From a virus, in the IMG/VR virus record IMGVR_UViG_3300003886_000033, positions 1 through 31,223 of that record: a stretch of 31,223 bases of DNA; one strand, written 5' to 3'. The notes beneath the pieces were generated by a model. That model saw only the letters and a program-made list of their open reading frames with translations. It had not been told where the DNA came from and did not search any database. Shown piece by piece: positions 1 to 6,286 of the stretch. The position numbers and the translations under genes were made by a program. The first letter of the stretch is position 1, and every line of letters begins with the position of its first letter.

Positions 1-17
1 ACCATAAACTTAGGTCT

Positions 18-93
18 GCCCCGTTCGTCTAGTGGCCTAGGACGCCACCCTCTCAAGGTGGTAGCACGGGTTCAAATCCCGTACGGGGTACCA
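18..93 (+). tRNA. tRNA-Glu (anticodon CTC)
   Basis: The cloverleaf is complete. The 7-bp acceptor stem pairs 18-24 with 83-89 and has a G-U first pair. The anticodon stem is 45-49 with 57-61, around loop CTCTCAA with anticodon CTC at 52-54. The T stem is 66-70 with 78-82, around loop TTCAAAT. The discriminator is A90 and CCA is encoded at 91-93. The prophage enters within this gene: everything from base 48 on is duplicated at the right end, so the functional 3' half seen here is phage-derived. The last two bases of the CCA lie outside the repeat. Confidence 0.97.
48..91 (+). repeat. attL core (44-bp direct repeat, left copy)
   Basis: Bases 48-91 are identical to 30596-30639. The core runs from the 5' strand of the anticodon stem to the first C of the CCA end. 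This is the usual layout for a tyrosine integrase that targets a tRNA 3' half and restores the gene on integration. The integrase gene starts about 90 bp inside. The actual 7-bp crossover is probably in the anticodon loop segment, but that is inference. Confidence 0.95.
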
Positions 94-98
94 AGTAA

Positions 99-142
99 AA
101 GCCCAGGTCAGAGTGCATTTCTGGCCTGGGTTTCTACTTTTT
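99..142 (+). terminator. Rho-independent terminator after tRNA-Glu, phage-encoded
   Basis: Bases 99-111 pair with 121-133 over 13 bp, including two G-U pairs, around a 9-nt loop. A T-rich tract follows (CTACTTTTT, 134-142). It lies 3' of the tRNA but inside the phage, so integration supplies the tRNA with a new terminator. It may also keep tRNA transcription from running into the integrase gene. Confidence 0.8.
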
Positions 143-155
143 ACTGGACAACAGA

Positions 156-174
156 TGTCACGCTGTGTCACGCT
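156..174 (+). promoter_or_regulatory. Integrase arm-type sites, left pair
   Basis: Two copies of TGTCACGCT occur at 156-164 and 166-174, one helical turn apart (10 bp). The same 9-mer is paired again at 30440-30448 and 30451-30459 near the other end, in the same orientation. Paired short repeats flanking a tRNA core are what the arm-binding domain of a lambda-type integrase recognises. The last repeat ends 6 bp before the integrase start codon, so integrase binding could also repress its own gene. The repeats are seen; the function is inferred. Confidence 0.7.
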
Positions 175-180
175 AGAGCC

Positions 181-1287
181 ATGGTGAAGTACACAGGACC
201 AGACAGGCGCCCGGATCACACCGGCTCGATAAAGCCCCACGGCAAAGGAAAATGGCGCGTGAGAGTGAGTGGCGGCACCAACCACGATGGCAGCCGCGTC
301 CAACAATCGAGAGTCGTGAAGGGCACTAGGAGAGACGCTGAGCGTGTCGCCTCTGAGATGCAGACAACTCTCGGTTCCAACAGGCTCCAGCCAACAGCAG
401 GCAACATGACACTCGGCGAACTCCTGTCCAAGTGGCAACACGCTCACCGTGAGACTTGGACGCCTTCGAACATCGCCAACACGAAGAACATCGTCGCGAG
501 ACCTCTGAGGCACCTGCATGACCACGAAGTCGATCGCACATCAACCCAGGAGATTCGTAGGTTCTACGACCGCATCAAGCACACGGGGCTGTCTGACAGC
601 TACGTCGGCCGCATCCATTCCAGTCTGCGCTCTGCGATGTCCTGGGGAGTCTCTGAGGGCCTCATCGCAACGAACCCTGCTGCTGGCGTGAGACGTGTCG
701 CCAAGAAGGCCAAGGGCAAACCTGTCCCTTCGATCGAAGGTGTGCAAGCGATGATGGCTGACTCCAACGACTGGGTGGCAGCGTTCTTGCGGTTCGCCCT
801 GGAGACGGGAGCTAGGAGGGGTGAGCTTGGCGCACTGCGATGGTCGGACATCACCGAGGCTGAGGGCGCCTACTACCGCGTTACCTTCGTTCAGCGAGTC
901 TCCAACAAGGTCATCGTCCCTGGGCTCAAGGCTTCCGCTATGAAGACAATGCTCGTCTCTGAGGCGTTGGTAGATCAGGTGCAGTCAGTTACGAAGTCCG
1001 ACGTGTGGGTCTTCGGCATAGACGACAGGCACGGTTCCCTCGTGTCGCTGAGTCGCTACTACCGGAAGGCGCGGGACAAGGTGCTAGCTGAGCATCCGAC
1101 CATGGCTGGAACGACCCTTCACGGTCTCAGGCACCTGTGCGGCTCGTACATGCTTGCCGCGGGCTCCACCATCCCTCAGGTCTCGGCTCATCTCGGCCAC
1201 AGCAGCCCCGCGGTGACGATGGGGATATACGCTCACGCTCTGGGCGGAGACGACACAGGTGCTGCTGACCTGTTCTCGGGAATCTAG
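181..1287 (+). CDS. int: Tyrosine integrase (site-specific recombinase)
   Basis: This 368-aa protein of the lambda-integrase family should catalyse attP x attB recombination at tRNA-Glu. Residues 1-65 (basic, with a beta-rich KGKWRVRVSGG segment) fit an arm-binding domain. Residues 75-170 fit the SAM-like core-binding domain. The catalytic domain shows R212 (in GARRGEL), H314 and R317 (in LHGLRH), H340 (in LGHSS) and the nucleophile Y350 (in MGIYAHA). I chose ATG 181: the open frame extends back to a GTG at 58, but that lies inside the tRNA. There is no clear Shine-Dalgarno sequence, so the gene may be weakly translated or leaderless. The full catalytic set and normal length suggest an active enzyme. 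Confidence 0.95.
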   Translation: MVKYTGPDRRPDHTGSIKPHGKGKWRVRVSGGTNHDGSRVQQSRVVKGTRRDAERVASEMQTTLGSNRLQPTAGNMTLGELLSKWQHAHRETWTPSNIANTKNIVARPLRHLHDHEVDRTSTQEIRRFYDRIKHTGLSDSYVGRIHSSLRSAMSWGVSEGLIATNPAAGVRRVAKKAKGKPVPSIEGVQAMMADSNDWVAAFLRFALETGARRGELGALRWSDITEAEGAYYRVTFVQRVSNKVIVPGLKASAMKTMLVSEALVDQVQSVTKSDVWVFGIDDRHGSLVSLSRYYRKARDKVLAEHPTMAGTTLHGLRHLCGSYMLAAGSTIPQVSAHLGHSSPAVTMGIYAHALGGDDTGAADLFSGI

Positions 1288-1389
1288 CTCCTGTCGGGTT
1301 TAGTCTCAGATCCACTGGCACCCCACAAGGCGCGGCTGTTACCTTCGCTGAGTCGTGCCATCCAGGCGCGGTGCAACCCAGGAGCAGAC

Positions 1390-1569
1390 ATGACAATACG
1401 ACTCGTACGCATACCAGCAGCCCAGACCGGTGGCACCAGCAACGTCAATCTCGCAGAGATCGAATCACGGATCTTGAACAACCTGGACAAGGACGGTTGG
1501 CAGCTTCTCTCGATCGCTGGCACCCCTAACGGTGACGTGATCGCAGCGATGGAGAGGAAGCACCAATGA
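1390..1569 (+). CDS. Small protein, unknown function (59 aa)
   Basis: This 59-aa gene starts at ATG 1390 behind a good AGGAG at 1380-1384. The protein begins MTIRLVRIPAAQ and has the pattern LNNLDKDGWQLLSIAG...AAMERK. That resembles small DUF4177-type proteins, in which a beta strand, a helix ending in DGW, and two strands form one domain. I infer the fold only from this pattern. Its stop overlaps the next start in ATGA, so the two are translationally coupled. It lies directly behind the integrase, in the place where excisionase or regulatory proteins often sit, but it shows no helix-turn-helix. Confidence 0.65.
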   Translation: MTIRLVRIPAAQTGGTSNVNLAEIESRILNNLDKDGWQLLSIAGTPNGDVIAAMERKHQ

Positions 1570-1694
1570 GCATGACGAGCGACGAGCTAGAACTCTTGGA
1601 GAGCGCCGTGGAACATCTAGGTGAAATCAGCAGGCAGATGGCGGACCTGCAAAAGACCGTTGTCCGTATCCTCGGTGAGATGCCGGAGAAGTAG
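1566..1694 (+). CDS. Small coiled-coil protein, unknown (42 aa)
   Basis: This 42-aa protein starts at ATG 1566, overlapping the stop of the previous gene by 4 bp. It is acidic and almost entirely amphipathic helix (ELELLESAVEHLGEISRQ), with heptad-like leucines. That suggests a short coiled coil or a dimerisation partner of the 59-aa protein. The 3' half overlaps the end of the converging lipoprotein gene by 78 bp. I do not recognise a family. Confidence 0.55.
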   Translation: MSMTSDELELLESAVEHLGEISRQMADLQKTVVRILGEMPEK

Positions 1695-2150
1695 CGCTAA
1701 GACGCCCGTGCGACGCAACCTATGGCTAAGGTAAGCGTTGCGGCCGAGCTTCCAGGACCCATCGCTTTCCTGATGAAGGATGATGGTCGCCAGGTCGCTG
1801 CCTTCGCCGTAGGTGTCGGTCGTAAACTCGATTCGGATATCCACCAGCCACTGCTCTTCAAATTCGTAGAGGGAGATCAGGTCCACTTCGAACCGTGTCC
1901 GGCCAGTATCCGCTGTCTCGGCGAATCCTGTCGCCACGCAGTCTGACCAAGTGTCCTTCGAGATCTCGTTCTGGGTCCTCGTGGAAAGGCTGCGCCAGGT
2001 GTTTTCAAGGTCGTACTCGAACACGGCCTCTTCATACTCGGCGAGGATCGCACTCACCTGGGCGATGTTCGGCTCGCTGTTTTGGCCGCACGCCGCGGTG
2101 ATCAAAGCTACTGCCATTGCAATTGCGATCTTCTTCACGTTCTTCATCAT
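1617..2150 (-). CDS. Prophage lipoprotein, possible superinfection exclusion
   Basis: This 177-aa protein has a textbook lipoprotein signal: two lysines (KNVKK), a hydrophobic stretch and the lipobox LITAAC with Cys21. The mature part (about 22-140) mixes helices and strands (VDIRIEFTTDTYGEG, IILHQESDGSWKLGRN) like small NTF2/DUF4878-type lipoproteins; that assignment is tentative. The last roughly 36 residues are Arg/Leu-rich, look unlike the rest and overlap the 42-aa gene, so the true end may once have been near residue 140. Lipoproteins next to the integrase in Gram-positive temperate phages (for example Ltp of TP-J34) block injection by related phages. That role is an analogy here. Confidence 0.7.
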   Translation of the reverse strand: MMKNVKKIAIAMAVALITAACGQNSEPNIAQVSAILAEYEEAVFEYDLENTWRSLSTRTQNEISKDTWSDCVATGFAETADTGRTRFEVDLISLYEFEEQWLVDIRIEFTTDTYGEGSDLATIILHQESDGSWKLGRNAYLSHRLRRTGVLALLLRHLTEDTDNGLLQVRHLPADFT

Positions 2151-2209
2151 TCCACTTTCTATGTCTTACGGACTTTCTTTCAACACCTTACCACCTCTAG
2201 GCTATCTAT

Positions 2210-2374
2210 TCAAGGCGCCTTTGACTCGTCCAGGAATCTGTGCACGTCATCAATCATTGACTGGTAGATCGCGTACTCACCTATGACCCAACGCAAAGCC
2301 GCCCGACGTAGCGTGTCTTCCTCCTCGGCGAGCATCTCAGCCAGCGTGGACAAATATCCATCCTGGTAGCTCAT
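2210..2374 (-). CDS. Small acidic helical protein (54 aa)
   Basis: This 54-aa protein (starts MSYQDGYLSTLAEMLAEEED) is predicted all-helical and acidic. Its start overlaps the stop of the upstream HNH-like gene in ATGA (2371-2374), and a purine-rich AGAGGCAG lies just before it. It is the last gene of a leftward operon in which every junction is an overlap, and this is the main evidence that it is expressed. I do not recognise a family. Confidence 0.6.
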   Translation of the reverse strand: MSYQDGYLSTLAEMLAEEEDTLRRAALRWVIGEYAIYQSMIDDVHRFLDESKAP

Positions 2375-2634
2375 CGTCTGCCTCTACGCATGGGTCTGAG
2401 CATCAAGTGGCTGGGCTTCACGCAACCCTCGGTCTTACAGGTCACATCAACTGTCATGCCTTCTGGGACTTCGCTGTTTAGTTGCCACACGACTCGGCGC
2501 AGACTGATTGTGTTACGGCCTAGCTTGACCCTCGGAACGCCATTGACTGATGACAGCAGCCAGACCCAGCACAGGCCTTCGGCACTCTGCTCTACGGTCA
2601 CTCGATCAAGAAGCCACGAGGTATCAAATCGCAT
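2371..2634 (-). CDS. Degenerate HNH-endonuclease-like protein
   Basis: The 87-aa protein has the layout of small phage HNH nucleases: Trp-rich N-terminus, a strand-helix segment (ISLRRVVWQLN) and GMTVDVTCKTEGCVKPSHL at the C-terminus. The family consensus is HRxxYE...DHLCxxxxCVNPxHL. Here the first His is Arg, the catalytic His of DH is Val and the Asn of NP is Lys. The two zinc cysteines and the final His remain. It is therefore probably a DNA- or RNA-binding protein without nuclease activity. I chose ATG 2634, which overlaps the end of the upstream gene by 11 bp, over an upstream TTG at 2691. Confidence 0.65.
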   Translation of the reverse strand: MRFDTSWLLDRVTVEQSAEGLCWVWLLSSVNGVPRVKLGRNTISLRRVVWQLNSEVPEGMTVDVTCKTEGCVKPSHLMLRPMRRGRR

Positions 2635-3046
2635 GGTCTGCCGGTGCTGTCCAAAATGCAACGCACGAGGGGCACCGGCATGACTTCCCAATCTTCTCTT
2701 GATATCTGTTGAGCTTCCACGCCTGTTCGGCGCTGAGTTTCAAATACGGCACAATGAAGTGGATGCTCCGCACCGTGTAGCTCAGACGCATGTCGCAAAC
2801 GCCGATAGCCAACAGGACCACACCCGGGACGAGCACCAACTCCACGGATCGACCAGAGCATTTATCGGTACAGCGATGGGTCAGGGCCCGTCTAATGCGG
2901 ACCTCCCGAACAGTGCTATCCCACAAAGACCTTGCCAACCTCGGTGCTGTGGAGGGAAGGAAGTAGGACGTCCTTTGTGGAGTCCTGCCTCTCGAACTCA
3001 CAGCAACGGACGCGGCGAGAATCTGTAGATCAGTTCCCGCTGTCAT
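2624..3046 (-). CDS. Hypothetical protein (140 aa), operon member
   Basis: Its ATG at 3046 overlaps the stop of the upstream gene (ATGA), and its 3' end overlaps the next gene by 11 bp. This continuous coupling is the best evidence that it is real. The protein has a hydrophobic stretch at about 71-82 (VELVLVPGVVLLAIGV), Cys pairs near 60-64 and a C-terminal CRCPSC. These could bind metal or mark a short membrane segment. The composition is unusual (many Arg, Ser, Cys), so confidence is moderate. I recognise no family. Confidence 0.45.
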   Translation of the reverse strand: MTAGTDLQILAASVAVSSRGRTPQRTSYFLPSTAPRLARSLWDSTVREVRIRRALTHRCTDKCSGRSVELVLVPGVVLLAIGVCDMRLSYTVRSIHFIVPYLKLSAEQAWKLNRYQEKIGKSCRCPSCVAFWTAPADHAI

Positions 3047-3432
3047 GACTCGCGCCTGACCTGGGCAGCTTTGAGCCTTCGCATCTCTGCCTTGCCGAGC
3101 TTCTGAGCAGGGACGTCCGTCTCCTGGGTCACAACGTGGCCCCGGTCAACGGCTCCGAAGATGGCACGAACGTCCGCCCTAGCGTCCAGTAAGGCGTCCA
3201 GGGCTCGTTCTAGCGAGCGCTGAGCGCGCTTGTTGGCCTTACGCATGCCACGGCCCGCCTCGTCAAGGGCCGCTGTCTCCGTTGGCCTGCTGATCTCTGA
3301 GGAGCGAACGGGCACCTCAGCGGGGCCAGAGGGGGGACCCGACTGGAGGAGACTCTCATCAACCCAGGCCAGTTCTGTCTTGAGTTCCGATACAAGGCGT
3401 GCGATCGCCCGTAGCTGGCCCTGGCTATTCAT
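3043..3432 (-). CDS. Hypothetical helical protein (129 aa)
   Basis: The 129-aa protein has two helical parts. Residues 1-30 (QGQLRAIARLVSELKTELAW) and about 57-95 (basic, KANKRAQRSLERALDALLDA) are joined by a Pro/Ser-rich linker, and a Lys/Arg-rich C-terminal tail follows. Charged helical proteins of this size are common in the early operons of actinophages and mostly lack assigned function. The start at ATG 3432 overlaps the upstream gene by 8 bp. A nucleic-acid-binding or scaffolding role is possible from the basic tail but not demonstrated. Confidence 0.65.
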   Translation of the reverse strand: MNSQGQLRAIARLVSELKTELAWVDESLLQSGPPSGPAEVPVRSSEISRPTETAALDEAGRGMRKANKRAQRSLERALDALLDARADVRAIFGAVDRGHVVTQETDVPAQKLGKAEMRRLKAAQVRRES

Positions 3433-3670
3433 CGCGTCCGACGTAGGTACCGCCCAAGGCCTCTCTGAGGGAGTCCTGCACCACGTTTAGGATCACAAGG
3501 CGCCGTTCTAGGGTGGCGATCCTGGCCTCCCTCTGGCGCAGCATGTCCAGCAGTTCCGCACCCATAGCAGCAAGCAGTTCACTGACTCCACGAACGAACG
3601 CATAGATTCGTTGCCAGGCTTCTTCAAAGAAGGCTGTGATTCGGGCGGCGAGTTCAGCTAAGTCGGGCAT
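3425..3670 (-). CDS. Hypothetical helical protein (81 aa)
   Basis: This is an 81-aa protein, MPDLAELAARITAFFEEAWQ... followed by a long helix with Leu/Ile heptads (ELLDMLRQREARIATLERRL). The start at ATG 3670 shares its A with the stop of the upstream gene (TGATG), a strong sign of coupled translation. An earlier in-frame start at 3733 would lie inside the upstream gene and give a basic, unstructured extension, so I reject it. Function is unknown; a coiled-coil oligomer is likely. Confidence 0.65.
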   Translation of the reverse strand: MPDLAELAARITAFFEEAWQRIYAFVRGVSELLAAMGAELLDMLRQREARIATLERRLVILNVVQDSLREALGGTYVGRDE

Positions 3671-3876
3671 CACGCACGCTCCAGCACGTTGGTGACGAGT
3701 CTGTCTGCGAGAGATTCGTTGATTGACTCGCACATTTCTATGTCGTCAAGTACGTCTTCAAGCCTGTCGGCCCTGTCTTCAACCCTATGGCGCAGGTCGA
3801 ACGTCAATCTTCGAAAGTCGTTCAACGTAACGAACCTGGCCCTCCACGCAGCATTGCTTAGACGTGTGCTTTTCAT
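3670..3876 (-). CDS. Hypothetical basic/acidic helical protein (68 aa)
   Basis: This 68-aa protein is the first confident gene of the leftward operon. A purine-rich GGGAG lies about 10 bp before ATG 3876. Residues 1-35 are basic (SNAAWRARFVTLNDFRRL) and the rest is acidic (RADRLEDVLDDIEMCES), predicted wholly helical. It sits where a lysogeny regulator would be expected, at the head of a leftward operon facing a long control region. It does not show a canonical helix-turn-helix, so I make no regulatory call. Confidence 0.6.
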   Translation of the reverse strand: MKSTRLSNAAWRARFVTLNDFRRLTFDLRHRVEDRADRLEDVLDDIEMCESINESLADRLVTNVLERA

Positions 3877-3879
3877 GTT

Positions 3880-4023
3880 TCAGTCTCCCTTTTTGTCTTT
3901 CATTCTCCTCTCGGCATATGGGTGTTTGAATTGAAGACATTCTCCGAATGGAGGCGCAATACCAAGCTGGGTATGGGACTTTTGGTTAATTGCCTCACAT
4001 CGGACGGGCCGGTTGTTCATCAT
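3880..4023 (-). CDS. Possible small Cys/His protein (47 aa)
   Basis: The open frame from ATG 4023 ends 3 bp before the next gene of the operon. The 47-aa product has RPVRCEAINQ at residues 6-15 and a later C..KHPYAERRM. This vaguely recalls small phage proteins with RCxA...C..H..AAxRR spacing. No good ribosome site is seen at 4023. A 7-codon internal restart (MKDKKGD) at the 3' end has a strong GAGGAGA before it and could act as a leader peptide for the following gene. I hold this call loosely. Confidence 0.3.
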   Translation of the reverse strand: MMNNRPVRCEAINQKSHTQLGIAPPFGECLQFKHPYAERRMKDKKGD

Positions 4024-4080
4024 ATTCTTGTCGGTTCCAGAAATGTGTTTAATAGATAGTGGTCGGGACCGAAGAAGCAA

Positions 4081-4704
4081 GTAAGCAGCTACTTCAGGTG
4101 GCTGTCTCTTCTAAACTCAAGGTTATCTAGGCCTGTATACCGGTCTACGGGGTTCGCCCGTGACAGCGACGTTGAACCCTCAAAGGCTGTACAGCAGTAC
4201 TCAGGGGTGAGCATCCTCTACGGGATGTCATGGCATGACCCAGGGCCTTAGAGGGTGTCCGTCGCTCACGCAAGAGCATCCCAATCATAAGTGCCGCTGG
4301 TAAAGGTGGACCTGGGCAGCTGAGAGAAACGTGCTTATGAACATATCCGGTCCCAGCGGTACCATTCCCGCATATCTCGATGAGCAACGGCGACGTTCCT
4401 GGCTCCACAGCAAGTAACTGATTCAAGTTCTGAGGTATCCCTCCTTTGTGTTTTCAGATGTCATCCACCTTCGTCTGTTATCACAGGGGGGGATATCTCT
4501 GTAAGCTGCTGGTCTTAGTAGCCTTTTCCAAGCAAGTGTAACGACCGGTATTAACGACTGGTATTGTGGTGTCTAGCTTTAAGAATCTGAGAAGAAGTTG
4601 AGAGTATGACTACAGATGTCGCGAACCATACGCGAGAAGAAGCAACATTACGTCTGTAGCGCAAGCGCGGAGGGATGGGTCTAATCATCTAACCAGAGAT
4701 CTAA
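4081..4704. other. Long intergenic control region without convincing genes
   Basis: About 620 bp between the leftward small-gene operon and the rightward operon hold no frame that looks like protein on either strand. The most regular element is a tandem 13-mer, AACGACYGGTATT, at 4540-4552 and 4553-4565 with one mismatch. A second short direct repeat, ATCTAACCAGA, occurs twice around 4687-4707. Repeats placed between divergent operons suggest an operator or a replication origin. I could not settle which. The repressor and replication genes usually found at this place are absent. Confidence 0.5.
4540..4565. repeat. Tandem 13-bp repeat, operator/iteron candidate
   Basis: Two head-to-tail copies of AACGACYGGTATT differ at one position (C or T). 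They lie near the middle of the divergent intergenic region. The spacing of 13 bp is not a whole helical turn, so cooperative binding to one face is not obvious. Repeat structure is seen; function is inferred from position. Confidence 0.5.
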
Positions 4705-4938
4705 CCAGACGAAACTCATCAGGCTGCTGCAATAGGTCTGCAACAGGAGCAGAGCGCTTTAGGTCTACGTTGGACTGATATATCTCTCACAGTCAGACAT
4801 TTCGGCTTCCGGCCCTCAACTCGGTCTTACCTCTTTCTCTACGTAGCGTGGCTTATTGCCCTACCAAGGCGGCTCGAATAGCGTACGGTCACATGGTGCG
4901 AGAGACACTACAAAGTTCGAGGTTCTTGAAGGAGACCG
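4705..4938 (+). pseudogene. Relic of a second tyrosine recombinase
   Basis: In the frame from 4705, the translation at about 4723-4794 reads AAAIGLQQEQSALGLRWTDI followed by SLTV. It matches the arginine box of phage integrases (ATGLRQGELLALRWTDIDL), with the catalytic Arg replaced by Gln. Stop codons close this frame at 4879. A second frame at about 4875-4938 gives ARIAYGHMVRETLQSS, like the tyrosine box TYGHMV. The roughly 130 residues that normally separate these boxes are missing. This looks like an integrase gene eroded by deletion and frameshift. It does not resemble the intact integrase closely enough to be a recent copy. Confidence 0.5.
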
Positions 4939-4941
4939 ACA

Positions 4942-5460
4942 ATGCTCGATAGGACCGTATTTGTGGAGACCTACAATCAGTTGGCCCTCAGATTCCCGTC
5001 CGCGTTCCCCCGTGGGCTTGACGTAGAGGGCGAGAAGATCGTCCTGGGCTTGTGGTACGAAGATCTCGGAGACTTGAACGATCAGATTCTTGTAGAGGCA
5101 GCGAAACTGGTGTGCCGGGAAGAGAAGTGGTTGTCCGTGAACGTCATCAGGGAGCACGCCCAACGCATCTGGCTTTGCCTGGAGGACAGCATTCGTTCAG
5201 AGTTCGATGACCTCCAACCACAACTTCGGACTCTAATGACTTCGCAGGCTATGACGGCTTTGGGTCCACAACCTGACCCGACCTTAAAGGAGGGGCTGGA
5301 CTCGACGCTCAGGCACACGCCGCCGCTAAGCGCCTTCCTGCCTAGTAAGGCAGCCCTGATGCAAAGCGGCATTGCGGAGTGGGAAGCAGAAGGCTCGCAT
5401 ATCTCGGAAGAGACATCTCTGGCCACGCGTTCGCCAGGTACCGGCAGCAACTTTAACTGA
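4942..5460 (+). CDS. Putative helicase-loader/G39P-like replication protein
   Basis: This is a 172-aa protein with a strong AAGGAG before ATG 4942. The N-terminal 75 residues have the pattern of the loader-inhibitor domain of phage SPP1 G39P-type proteins: FVETYNQLALRFP, then LGLWYEDLGDLNDQILVEAA, then EEKWLSVNVIREHAQ. In that pattern a helix is followed by a W-x-x-L-x-D segment and a helix ending in W-x-x-x-x-x-I. The rest is low-complexity and ends in a disordered Ser/Gly/Thr tail. If right, it would be the only replication-linked gene of the element. The match is by pattern alone, so function is tentative. It is the first gene of the rightward operon. Confidence 0.4.
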   Translation: MLDRTVFVETYNQLALRFPSAFPRGLDVEGEKIVLGLWYEDLGDLNDQILVEAAKLVCREEKWLSVNVIREHAQRIWLCLEDSIRSEFDDLQPQLRTLMTSQAMTALGPQPDPTLKEGLDSTLRHTPPLSAFLPSKAALMQSGIAEWEAEGSHISEETSLATRSPGTGSNFN

Positions 5461-5535
5461 TCCCTACCAGATGAACCCCTAGCCTGTGCGATCGGACACT
5501 ATTTAGACTCCGACGACAGCCGCCGATGGAATGGC

Positions 5536-6240
5536 ATGAGCCGAGGCTGCGAGATTCCGAAATGCAAGCGACCCCACGAGGCGCGGGGGCTCTGTGCGAT
5601 GCATTACGTTCGCCAGAAGAAGACAGGCACGACCAGACAGCGGCCACCGCACAGGACGAAACAGTGCAGGGCGCCGAAGTGCAAGCGGCCAGCCAAAGCA
5701 AAGCAGCTTTGTCAACTTCACTACCGGAGACAGAAGGCGTTCGACTCATATGATCTGCCAAGCGCTCCCACCTGCGCCGTTGCCTCGTGTACCAGGAAGG
5801 CACTGGTTCATCGCGTTTGCGGGATGCATTGGCATCGGATCGAAACCAATGGCCGCATCGACAAACGCGTGCCGCAATGCCTGGCAGCAGATTGCAACGA
5901 ACCTCAGGCCTGCTCGACGTTCTGTAACTTTCATTATTATCGGCGAGTGAAATCAACACGATCGCCGGTCGGCATCAGTTACCACACGAGCCCTGAGGAC
6001 AGTGCATCGCATTGGGATGCCCTCATCGAGGGAATGGTCTTGTCGCACCGGCCTGGCCTGTTCGAGACGGACTGGGAGGCCCTCTTCAAGGCCGACCCCG
6101 CTATTCTGGGTCACCTCGTTCGAGACCTGGCCATGGTCGGAATCTCGTCCTCTACCCCCGGCCAACGTGCGGCTTCTGAGCAGGAAATCCGGGATGAACT
6201 ATCACAGATCTCGGCCTTGAAGGGCCTCGCTCTACGCTGA
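5536..6240 (+). CDS. Four-finger CCCH array protein with novel C-terminal domain
   Basis: This 234-aa protein carries four exact C-x4-C-x9-C-x2-H units at residues 5/10/20/23, 44/49/59/62, 80/85/95/98 and 115/120/130/133. Each is followed by basic residues (HYVRQKKTG type). These are the zinc-finger-like units usually found singly before HNH nuclease domains. Here no nuclease domain follows. Residues about 155-234 form a separate domain with F-x2-DW-x3-F-x2-DP-x2-LG-x3-RD, which is shared with the protein at 6748-7365. I infer sequence-specific DNA or RNA binding by the finger array; the C-terminal role is unknown. No strong ribosome site is visible. Confidence 0.75.
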   Translation: MSRGCEIPKCKRPHEARGLCAMHYVRQKKTGTTRQRPPHRTKQCRAPKCKRPAKAKQLCQLHYRRQKAFDSYDLPSAPTCAVASCTRKALVHRVCGMHWHRIETNGRIDKRVPQCLAADCNEPQACSTFCNFHYYRRVKSTRSPVGISYHTSPEDSASHWDALIEGMVLSHRPGLFETDWEALFKADPAILGHLVRDLAMVGISSSTPGQRAASEQEIRDELSQISALKGLALR

Positions 6241-6286
6241 ATCCAAAATGTCTACAACTGGTCGGAGAGCGGGCCGATTGATAGAT

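Noticed and set aside
58-180. Upstream GTG start for the integrase at 58, giving 409 aa
   Set aside because: The extra 41 codons lie inside the tRNA gene, the attL core and the arm sites. ATG 181 begins the family-like protein.
4145-4426. 93-aa leftward open frame in the intergenic region
   Set aside because: Its composition and lack of ribosome site do not support coding, and no motif was found.
5453-5959. 168-aa leftward open frame opposite the four-finger gene
   Set aside because: It is a shadow of a strongly patterned CCCH gene, with no ribosome site and biased Arg/Ser composition.
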